Program-made: the position numbers and the translations under genes | Shown here: one piece after another, positions 34,501 through 38,005 of the stretch | Position numbering within the stretch: the first letter of the stretch is position 1 | Layout: each line of letters starts with the position of its first letter | Source: Trueperaceae bacterium | GTDB lineage: Bacteria > Deinococcota > Deinococci > Deinococcales > Trueperaceae | Reading direction: 5' to 3' | DNA length: 38,005 nt | Assembly: GCA_030147925.1 (NCBI GenBank) | Contig: JASBUK010000101.1 | Coordinates: forward strand, 1 to 38,005 | The notes under the pieces: generated by a model | Databases searched by the model: none | Seen by the model: the letters and a program-made list of their open reading frames with translations, nothing else | Told to the model about the DNA's origin: nothing

Positions 34501-35508
34501 ACCTTGTGCCTTACCCCTTAGTTCAATAGCTTGCCAACCGGAAAGCTCGAGCATGGTCTCAGCAGTACCGCTGATCGCTAAATTCTCCAGTGAGAAGGGG
34601 GGTTGCTCACCTGCCAGCCAGAGCGCAGTATCAGCTAGTGCCGGATTCCCTGCTACTTTTGCTTGCCACTGGTAGTTAGCTACATCAACTGTGCCTGTCG
34701 CCGACAGCGGCCCGCCCAGAGCTTGGCCGCTCAGCTCGGCGCTGATAAGCGGATAGTTCATGCTAACGATGCCATTAATAGCGGTGATTTGGCTGTTGGC
34801 CAGCAACACCTCGCCGCCGCTCACCCTAAGATCGGCTGAAATCTGAGAGTCCCGCACCGTGACGCTGCCGCTGGCAGTGCCCGACTCGGCTCCGGGCCAC
34901 CAGTGCTGAGCTAGAGATATATCCGCGCGGCTGACTTGGGCGTCAAGTTCAAAGGGATTGACTTTTACGCTTGCCGTTAGTTCCGCCCTGCCTTCGGGGT
35001 TGCTGATTATTCCGCTTAATTCAAGACCATTTAAGCCATTACTGATATCAAGCTCGGAAAGCGACAAATTAGGCAGCGTAAAGGGTGCGTCATTGATGTT
35101 TAGGGCGACATCCTGAATGTCGATATTTTGCAGCACCGGTCGGATGGGCAGACCACCACCGCCTTCACCACTGCTGGTCAGCTCTGCGAAATCAAGCGAG
35201 CCACGCACAGTTTGTGCACTGAGTGACAGGGGTAATTCACCGGCAAATAGCGAGGGCAAGAAATAGCCTATGTCTATACGCTTAAGCTTTAGCTCGAGCC
35301 CCGGCATACTAAGCTCGACTTCGCTAAGCTTAAGCCCTGACCAGAGATTGCCTGAACTGCTGAGATAACGTAAACTCGTGTCAGCCGCTAAATTGCGTGT
35401 AAGCAGCCCTAAAAGCCAGCTTCGTCCTAAAGAAGTCTGCGGGAACAGATAAAGCGCCACTAGACTTGCAGCAAAGATAATTATCGGCAGGAGACGGCGG
35501 AGCTTCAC
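25579..35508 (-). CDS. tamB: Giant TamB-family translocation/assembly protein
   Basis: TamB-type proteins span the periplasm as a long hydrophobic beta-groove thought to carry phospholipids or help outer-membrane protein assembly. The product has 3309 residues, about 2.6 times E. coli TamB. An N-terminal membrane anchor (RRLLPIIIFAASLVALYLF) is followed by about 2900 residues of short alternating beta-strands rich in Leu, Ser, Gly and Ala (repeated LELSG-type phrases). The TamB C-terminal domain comes last, with RNPLYERILFDNFRLRAPQQIRF, LTQAELVSLLTLGRL and a final beta series ending SFGVSYRW, an aromatic end like outer-membrane barrels. I noticed no cysteine anywhere. The start is GTG 35508 without a ribosome site but with TAAAGT 6 bases upstream. 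23 of the GCTCGAGC octamers lie here. No TamA or BamA gene is in the window. Confidence 0.88.
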   Translation of the reverse strand: MKLRRLLPIIIFAASLVALYLFPQTSLGRSWLLGLLTRNLAADTSLRYLSSSGNLWSGLKLSEVELSMPGLELKLKRIDIGYFLPSLFAGELPLSLSAQTVRGSLDFAELTSSGEGGGGLPIRPVLQNIDIQDVALNINDAPFTLPNLSLSELDISNGLNGLELSGIISNPEGRAELTASVKVNPFELDAQVSRADISLAQHWWPGAESGTASGSVTVRDSQISADLRVSGGEVLLANSQITAINGIVSMNYPLISAELSGQALGGPLSATGTVDVANYQWQAKVAGNPALADTALWLAGEQPPFSLENLAISGTAETMLELSGWQAIELRGKAQGRGNVAGQALEDLSVNFGYSSSLGSNVDAKALFAGGPLSLSLQPAAEGYNLELNAREAQLFGIGADLNLSLKRRQDLVEAEAQLEAAGALLGRELTLSAESSLGRDGLQLYVSGNDALAGSLEGNFLWQDNRLQGQANVKNLSLPFASTPLDATLSADGTMDNLPLELSLDAVEPLFLQFGDNRLLNDLRGNLTTTLTAGRLSAIEGRFGALSLNGELSLSGTDGRVVYSLAETALEGQTKGEISLKEGNLTLSESGLIASSRLITSPLQVAFFGLPALDAVLDLNSSTGQIRLSDITNGLLLIVDDQALTSNFQQTPLQIAGNTAAISGELTSTLTQPLDSLELELNTDVNNGQLRLSGDATELDILLSGEPGLALGPLTLAQNLSISGTADLGQEQLQLAGLLGLLELELSGKYSAPTPQFSATLNDAQESLRLELADSGWSTQGSLPLTTLAQALGLELSGQIQTDLAKQANSYEGQAQLVADFSGIPLELELNAAGSALKLQGNSLFFGQNISLTGQLLPEFSANLKLGESGDLELSQGQISGGGTLPKFAVAGLNTTAQTWQLQGDMAQAQARLSVGESRLEANWAGSGWQLDADILQTATWAGLSTELEADARFSSSNPDGRLEGALKLQSDDEASELTLWGSLADLRLAGVTPAALLFAGINSDQIKAEGNIDLQASARLSRDFSYNLSANWREVEPSLNLEISGNQARVTATIDAEGLNASWQQGSASVKAGNFDLGSLLGTAVTINGQLDFQAGRWSGELNANALNNVNLSFMGAGDSLLLEANSKTKNYAALLAGQVLPVFDLKLSARALDDLLELNGDLTGPLREAQFVGSVSTAEISTTEELALRLPPQSALVRANYQTGLNLQITNDNTDIKLVDGLWSGDLSLNGWLKDQEHNLTAQLSGSLPAPELSAELSGPLANGSIDINLQGLEASLSVDPDPWLPDVSGLETGRLQADLESSAALVWQLKLSGNGNYQAVPLNLEATFSGENLKYSAQGTVTLTDTPIPWQLMGNGAAFTSSAEFAKLELSMLATVLPVALNGELSGQASLDNQAGTFNYEADLAATGTILDNAFDLKLTGRTDSNWQIEGVLAGANIRADGDLAAKNSRITVDHPLLDNPFSFTGELDWTSAPSLKGQGQLRQLPLSLTASFDPADRQGLWEATWGEALWRGQLLAAEAGSSLVSELTIPAGMIASQPFTANLSSQLSTGQFSIESFELDAELAQLKLSGTAWPETDLNGTLALGELLPVSTVTVAATNAGYRLAAQQQSFNLQAFLSNRLSLQSLETQGALLLEPDLMLDSNLSWQAESGFEGTATVGWQGLEQVNAKLSIEGDGQLALSGQALYQDNTVAELKLVASDNPWQDPTISGQLDMMIDGQSLTWWPGEALSLSGQLGIDGNWTEPLLSGPLQLAGALNAAGSVELDRQGARAQLAGDGLSLSAGLNQNGWQAQATAKQLDLSNLLPQLNAARLAAAASATQNWGEPFSAVVSEFSLASAHSLVSGSLLFEKRLSGVLNLDLDLADIPVNNSQLRGRLQGPLVIGENNGQLGSLSGLIEAESLGLEASDWGLGGNLQLSGSLSDPQLELRLNAQGSAQGQVSASIKPRQAELQLSSNLSLAGFSSDINILNDSSGVTAQGGLGLGGYRLVFADPGLPGQVLLEGREKLATWRLAIDFSARRAGLSGYLSSLAANNRGQLELAYSWADGISNWLSGNLSDLSLGNIALGNLELSSSLEDTERRVIIEGENLAAAVLVNQQGLSWQLSKLALGLPAGLELNIQAEGDLNQADLRGEIGAELIDETINLPFAAKYQDGLLSLSAKTNYPGEFALETQYQQDSGWQGRVSLSEAELRGVGLELSGTVSGPLLGPRLLGSLALIQGENKLSGNIDLSPDNLSLQQRFVSDLLAKPLDISGNLWPNTLLTIGNTAENQLRIMRSAQDQLQSLGRLELDFGWAQALLQAAEEADSWLKLSLSTKTVPGLELSSVLPSSAPGIWLPELLEGGWVFYGSENTSGSVTLWATPQPRLQLDNLAWQSDAGTIQVSGQLERQDNLNGLLQGRWQGAEQSNFQTLPGLTELKDLPFDISVAGAAIELNSATALGELRLKLNSQTLESQLEADLSLGTGQLTAQLDYKQSVGPQGELNIDNLAIFADSARTLKLSSQLDLDPRGLSGIAQLRGDDGSARLSGGLGWQQVWPSNLQKRFLPQASNFSRAELRLDGFDLKNLPVIARRLPYLDAPLSGIAQLQGQSLAGQFLSPELSVFNSKLPSQIEFNGSLASIDIRANIARSRLNLSYDGKRLAGLFKLEQFPLHALADAIVGDSGVTAIVTADARLDIPLATPGQSVIRLASERIRLERDGVITQGDVAFRYENGNLLVDLAEFEGEGSWQASGQISPQVLSFNIEASEANLSPILGLIPPLAAFDVGAQGSLNLQASGSLAAPSLTLNSPGLDVQLGGSSYRLNEAELSLQESLFSASALLRGVSPLGGELKINGDGNLDFLPSPNADLSFRFSGDATVPALGNISNVSGEITAKTGTAWQLDSSGVLGRPFTLSGSLAPLDLRLSGEGLNISAPDYYLASSEADVAMRLLFSEGNYLLSGDIFASQAQLALKEREQDIVVRSSRRNPLYERILFDNFRLRAPQQIRFQENFGSAELGLDLSLGGSVASPEATGEARALRGNFRFSGRNFDVESAVATFEPSRGAYPLIFIEARTSYDKAQVLSGAATEVYEFTSPRESSSFEVVLIIAGEFEELDSNTRRLKLEPTLQTNALIQLSGAALGPRPLTQAELVSLLTLGRLELSSDLIGESGLASSVAQSALDTAVDLLVLSELQTVLGEALGVDLLEIRTSSLSSLINSGGEDPFGVSLRVGGYVSEDVFASYEIGRFSDPDQQYAFSNEFSLRYDLAPLELSLSGRLNFLNDAAATPVTEFSTTLGYAFTPQLSIETGIDLSSESQALSFGVSYRW

Positions 35509-35514
35509 AATTTT

Positions 35515-35520
35515 ACTTTA
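35515..35520 (-). promoter_or_regulatory. Possible -10 box (TAAAGT) for leaderless tamB
   Basis: TAAAGT on the minus strand ends 6 bases before GTG 35508. No Shine-Dalgarno sequence is present in the preceding 20 bases. Confidence 0.35.
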
Positions 35521-35820
35521 AGCCCTCGTTTCGCCTCTTGGAAATGCCATCTTGGAATGTTCCCCAAGGTTTAACTGGGCCTGCACGGCGATCCAGGTCA
35601 GCAAGGATTTTGCTAAGTTCAATTAACACAACAGGGGAGGATTTATAGTTCATCTTCAGAATGCCATCGGGCGCCTTTGCCTTTTTGGGTAAGAATGCCG
35701 CCCAGGCCGTTATTAAGATAACACTCTACAGATGAGAAGTGGCCCTTATTGGGCCAGGGTAGTTTCATGTTCTGTGGCTGTTGACAATCTTTGCTTAGCC
35801 ACTGGATTTTGTTTATTGCA

Positions 35821-35855
35821 GGTTGGTGGTTAGTGGTCGATTGTTTGTGTGAGTA
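35821..35855. repeat. Short GT-rich heptanucleotide array (single arm)
   Basis: TGGTGGT, TAGTGGT, CGATTGT, TTGTGTG in succession, the same 7-nt pattern as the arms at 1161-1200 and 5148-5190. No matching CA-rich arm is present, so this is a lone or decayed arm about 55 bases before the acylphosphatase gene. Confidence 0.55.
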
Positions 35856-35873
35856 TCCCCTAAAGAGGATTTT

Positions 35874-35903
35874 ATGACATGGATAGTAATTTCGTAATAG
35901 CAT
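35874..35903 (+). promoter_or_regulatory. Promoter of the acylphosphatase-trpC-SDR operon, probably leaderless
   Basis: ATGACA (35874-35879) and TAGCAT (35898-35903) are 18 bases apart. TAGCAT ends 6 bases before GTG 35910 and no ribosome site exists. Confidence 0.4.
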
Positions 35904-35909
35904 AAGTCT

Positions 35910-36194
35910 GTGGTAAACGAAGTTGACAAAATGCGCATGACCGTACTCGTCTCGGGCCGGGTCCAGGGGGTAGGCTACCGCGCCTTTGCCCGGCGTCATG
36001 CTTTGGACATGGGTTTGTGCGGCTATGCCGAGAACATGAGTGACGGTAGGGTAGAGGTGGTGGCCGAAGGGGATGAGCGCGAGCTAAAGCACTATTTGCA
36101 CCAGCTAAAACGGGGTCCGGCACATGCCGTGGTGGAAGACGTAGAGGTGGCCTGGGCCGAGGCGAGCAGTTTGGCGGGTTTTTATGTCTACTAG
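35910..36194 (+). CDS. Acylphosphatase
   Basis: Acylphosphatase hydrolyses acyl phosphates such as carbamoyl- or acetyl-phosphate. The small protein has the complete signature [18 protein letters not shown] with the catalytic Arg after GVGY, and [13 protein letters not shown] with the catalytic Asn. Its length of 85-94 residues is normal. GTG 35910 fits a leaderless start after TAGCAT; ATG 35931 or 35937 would give the more usual short N terminus. Its stop overlaps the trpC start by 11 bases, so it leads a three-gene operon. Confidence 0.9.
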   Translation: MVNEVDKMRMTVLVSGRVQGVGYRAFARRHALDMGLCGYAENMSDGRVEVVAEGDERELKHYLHQLKRGPAHAVVEDVEVAWAEASSLAGFYVY

Positions 36195-37014
36195 GCTAGG
36201 CAGCGCTCGAGCCCTGAGCCAGGTCGAACTGGCCGATGTTCCCGGCGTCCTGGGTAAAATTGCCCGCCAACGCCTGGCGGATTATGCCGATGTTGTCTTG
36301 CCGCCCAGCCTGCCCCCTAGCGGCATTAAGCGACCTGGTTTCGCGGCGGCGTTAGCTCGGGAGGCACAACTGAGCATAATTGCCGAAATCAAGCGCTCGA
36401 GCCCTTCACAAGGCGCCATTGCCGCGCTTGACCCGGTGGCGGCGGCTCGAGCCTATTTGCGTGGCGGTGCTACTGCTCTCAGTGTCTTGACCGAAAGCAG
36501 GCATTTTGGCGGTGACTTAAGCCATCTGGCCGAGGTCAGCCGGGCGGTGGCTTTGCCGCTACTACGCAAAGACTTCACCGTTCATCCCGCTCAGCTTTAT
36601 GAAGCCAAGAAAGCTGGTGCCAGTGCGGTCTTGCTCATTGTGGCCCTCTTGCGCGGGCACACCGCTGGCTATCTTGACTTAGCAAAGCAACTTAAGCTTG
36701 ATGCGCTGGTAGAAGTGCACGATGAAGCAGAGCTTATGCTGGCTATAGCAGCAGGTGCGGACATAATTGGAGTCAACAACCGTGATCTGCGCAGCCTTGA
36801 GATTGATTTACGCAATGCCCCTAAGCTCATTAAAAAGGCTAAAGCTACGGGTTATAAAGGGCTCCTAGTGGCGGAATCAGGTTATAAACAGGCCGCAGAT
36901 TTGACGGCAATTAAGGGTTTGGCCGACGCCGTGCTTATTGGTGCTAGTCTGGCAGGTAGTGGTGACTTAGAGGCAGCCCTAAAAAGTTTAAAGCAACTTG
37001 CGGATTTGGAATAA
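36184..37014 (+). CDS. trpC: Indole-3-glycerol phosphate synthase
   Basis: TrpC closes the indole ring in tryptophan synthesis. The 276-residue TIM barrel has [13 protein letters not shown] with the catalytic Lys near residue 69, [26 protein letters not shown] with the second catalytic Lys, and [16 protein letters not shown]. The first 35 residues are variable as usual. ATG 36184 lies inside the acylphosphatase gene, which implies coupled translation. No other trp gene is in the window, so the pathway is scattered. Three GCTCGAGC octamers (36205, 36395, 36445) fall in at least two reading frames. Confidence 0.95.
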   Translation: MSTRLGSARALSQVELADVPGVLGKIARQRLADYADVVLPPSLPPSGIKRPGFAAALAREAQLSIIAEIKRSSPSQGAIAALDPVAAARAYLRGGATALSVLTESRHFGGDLSHLAEVSRAVALPLLRKDFTVHPAQLYEAKKAGASAVLLIVALLRGHTAGYLDLAKQLKLDALVEVHDEAELMLAIAAGADIIGVNNRDLRSLEIDLRNAPKLIKKAKATGYKGLLVAESGYKQAADLTAIKGLADAVLIGASLAGSGDLEAALKSLKQLADLE

Positions 37015-37015
37015 C

Positions 37016-37738
37016 ATGACAAGTTTGCAAGATAAAACGGCACTCATAACCGGAGCTAGCAGTGGCATTGGCAAAGCTTTGGCCCTGGCTTTGGCCGCGG
37101 CGGGAACAAGGCTGATACTTTTAGGGCGCAATAGTGCGCGTCTTGAACTTGTGGCGAGTGAAGCTCGAGCCCTGGGGGCAGAGGTTGAAATTCACCTAGT
37201 TGATCTGACCGATGATGAGCAGCTAACAGCCTTTATAAAAGCGTTTAGCCAAGCGCGGCAAAGCGTTGATATCCTTATACATAGCGCCGGGGTGATTTCG
37301 CTGGGGCCAGTAGCTAGTGCGGCTATTGCCGAGCTGGATTGGCATTACCGACTTAATCTACGCGTGCCTTATCTGCTTACGCAAGCGCTCTTGCCACTGC
37401 TTAAAAGCAGCCGGGGACAAGTTGTTTTTATCAACTCCGGGGCCGGGTTAAACGCCAAAGCCAACTGGAGCCAATACGCAATCAGCAAACACGGTCTAAA
37501 GGCCCTGGCCGATAGCCTCCGCGAGGAACTTAAAGCAGACCGTGTGCGTGTTTTAAGCGTCTATCCAGGCCGGACCGCCAGCCCTATGCAGGCCGAGGTT
37601 CATCGTATGGAAGGCAAGTCGTATGAAGCCGAAAAGTTTATACAACCCCAGGACTTAGCGCAGCAGGTTCTCAGCGCTCTGGCGCTGGCACCCACTGCCG
37701 CCGTGACGGAGCTGATAATCCGCCCTGGGCTTGACTGA
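37016..37738 (+). CDS. Short-chain dehydrogenase/reductase (SDR)
   Basis: A classical SDR of about 240 residues: nucleotide motif TGASSGIG near residue 15, HSAG in place of the usual NNAG, active-site Ser in FINSGAG and the YAISKHG (YxxxK) motif, then PGRTASPM. It uses NAD(P)H; the substrate is unknown. ATG 37016 begins one base after the trpC stop and is preferred over TTG 36998, which would overlap trpC. Third gene of the acylphosphatase-trpC operon. It ends just before a 7-nt repeat hairpin. Confidence 0.9.
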   Translation: MTSLQDKTALITGASSGIGKALALALAAAGTRLILLGRNSARLELVASEARALGAEVEIHLVDLTDDEQLTAFIKAFSQARQSVDILIHSAGVISLGPVASAAIAELDWHYRLNLRVPYLLTQALLPLLKSSRGQVVFINSGAGLNAKANWSQYAISKHGLKALADSLREELKADRVRVLSVYPGRTASPMQAEVHRMEGKSYEAEKFIQPQDLAQQVLSALALAPTAAVTELIIRPGLD

Positions 37739-37749
37739 ATGAGCGCGGA

Positions 37750-37858
37750 CAGTAAAAAGTAAGTAGAAAGTGGTTAGTGGGAGGTAGAAACGAGGGATTT
37801 TCCAAAATGCTTTTCCTACCCACCACTCACTACAAACTACCGACTACAAACCACCAAA
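37750..37858. repeat. Heptanucleotide hairpin element, complete copy
   Basis: GT-rich arm 37750-37787 with GT recurring every 7 bases (37752, 37759; 37763, 37770, 37777, 37784). The core at 37782-37816 is the inverse of GAAAATCCCTCGTTTCTACC plus AAAATGCTTTTCC. A CA-rich arm follows at 37817-37856 (CCTACCC, ACCACTC, ACTACAA, ACTACCG). The AAAATGCTTTTCC part matches, inverted, GGAAAAGCGTTTT at 1201-1213. The arm ends within about 10 bases of the truncated transposase. Confidence 0.8.
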
Positions 37859-37865
37859 TATATAA

Positions 37866-38005
37866 ATTGACAGTATTCCCTTGCCCGTTTGCAAACGTGT
37901 ACGGGCTCGGCGTTGTAAGAAAGTTAGAGGTAAAGCCTTTTGCGGCTATTGTGCTGCGAAAAAGGAGAAATTTTTCGGCTGGCGCTTACACCTTATTTGC
38001 GATGC
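37866..38005 (+). pseudogene. IS982-family transposase, 5'-truncated (continues past the window)
   Basis: The frame from 37866 to the end reads IDSIPLPVCKRVRARRC, then KKVRGKAFCGYCAAKKEKFFGW and RLHLICDA. This matches the IS982 hallmark DS.P...C....R...G....GY..SKK..FYG.K.HL, whose first Asp belongs to the DDE triad. A stop (TAA 37863-37865) lies just upstream, and before it is the 7-nt repeat hairpin, so the N-terminal part is gone. The 3' part lies outside the window; whether more of it is intact cannot be seen. Confidence 0.8.

Larger units (their letters stand above)
35521..35909. other. Intergenic region between tamB and acylphosphatase, no clear gene
   Basis: About 390 bases between divergent genes. 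Two hairpins are visible: TGGCCC/GGGCCA with loop TTATT at 35740-35756, and GTGGCT/AGCCAC with a 17-base loop at 35774-35802, followed by a T-rich stretch on the plus strand. A GT-rich 7-nt array lies at 35821-35855. GGGGAGG at 35633-35639 looks like a ribosome site but is followed by no good start. The longest frame (minus, 35643-35999) overlaps acylphosphatase and resembles nothing I know. The middle may hold a small RNA or a decayed element. Confidence 0.4.
1133..37170. repeat. Dispersed highly iterated palindrome GCTCGAGC (about 49 copies)
   Basis: Hand-counted starts: 1133, 1837, 3381, 4213, 4692, 6950, 6983, 7760, 8275, 12026, 12472, 13999, 14663, 14739, 15879, 15887, 16852, 18171, 19627, 22359, 24156, 24906, 26079, 26260, 26450, 27103, 27411, 27558, 28629, 28905, 29275, 29379, 29715, 30182, 30588, 30928, 31389, 32028, 32048, 33018, 33192, 33276, 34002, 34545, 35292, 36205, 36395, 36445, 37163. 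Only three CTCGAG sites were seen outside the octamer (about 11011, 20712, 32615). The next base is often G before or C after. All copies are in coding DNA, in all three frames (Ala-Arg-Ala, Leu-Glu-X, Ser-Ser). Confidence 0.9.

Noticed and set aside
35643-35999. 118-codon minus-strand frame upstream of tamB
   Set aside because: Its 5' third overlaps acylphosphatase on the other strand, it crosses the 7-nt array, and the peptide resembles nothing known.
37868-37873. TTGACA resembling a -35 box at the right end
   Set aside because: It encodes part of the transposase motif IDS, and no -10 box follows at the right distance.

Overview
This window looks like a chromosomal segment of a diderm bacterium. 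It has roughly even base composition, dense housekeeping gene blocks and a few repeat-rich intergenic gaps. The best guess is a member of the Deinococcota (Deinococcus-Thermus, perhaps near Truepera). Reasons are a giant cysteine-free TamB-like protein, the dnaX-ybaB-recR block, an ATP-type PEP carboxykinase, and several genes that lack a Shine-Dalgarno site but carry a TANNNT box 6-8 nt before the start codon, a layout reported for leaderless Deinococcus mRNAs. The lineage is inference; no rRNA is present.

Layout. 1-240: decayed IS256-type transposase end running into a degenerate 7-nt repeat array. 268-1170: alkaline-phosphatase-superfamily metalloenzyme. 1449-3103 (minus): pyrE and a translationally coupled SpoIIM-like membrane protein. 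3312-5109 (plus): HD-domain protein and folC. 5244-6594 (minus): recO-plsY. 6927-10121 (minus): topA and a small cupin-like gene behind a consensus promoter. 10204-13135 (minus): dnaX-ybaB-recR, where dnaX carries a -1 frameshift signal joining a gamma-like product to a tau-like tail. 13241-15422 (plus): M24-like protein and galK. 15529-17704 (minus): glgA and a tail-anchored TPR protein. 17913-21669 (plus): S41 protease and a two-gene ABC exporter. 21804-23829: MFS pump with a divergent winged-helix regulator. 23832-35508 (minus): pckA and the 3309-residue TamB-like gene. 35910-37738 (plus): acylphosphatase, trpC and an SDR. 37750-38005: another 7-nt repeat hairpin abutting a 5'-truncated IS982-type transposase.

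The main non-gene signals are four. (1) The octamer palindrome GCTCGAGC occurs about 49 times by hand count, all in coding DNA and in all reading frames, where about 0.6 is expected. It resembles the cyanobacterial HIP1 phenomenon with a different sequence. (2) A family of degenerate heptanucleotide arrays is arranged as GT-rich and CA-rich arms around a shared core, sits in intergenic gaps, and touches the broken ends of both transposase remnants. (3) A second, smaller inverted-repeat family lies in two convergent gaps. (4) dnaX has an E. coli-style frameshift cassette.

Functionally the genes cover DNA replication and repair (dnaX, recR, ybaB, recO, topA), nucleotide, folate and tryptophan synthesis (pyrE, folC, trpC), central carbon and glycogen metabolism (pckA, glgA, galK), phospholipid synthesis (plsY) and envelope biogenesis or export (tamB, ctpA-like, ABC and MFS transporters). 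I saw no phage, CRISPR array, rRNA or tRNA.
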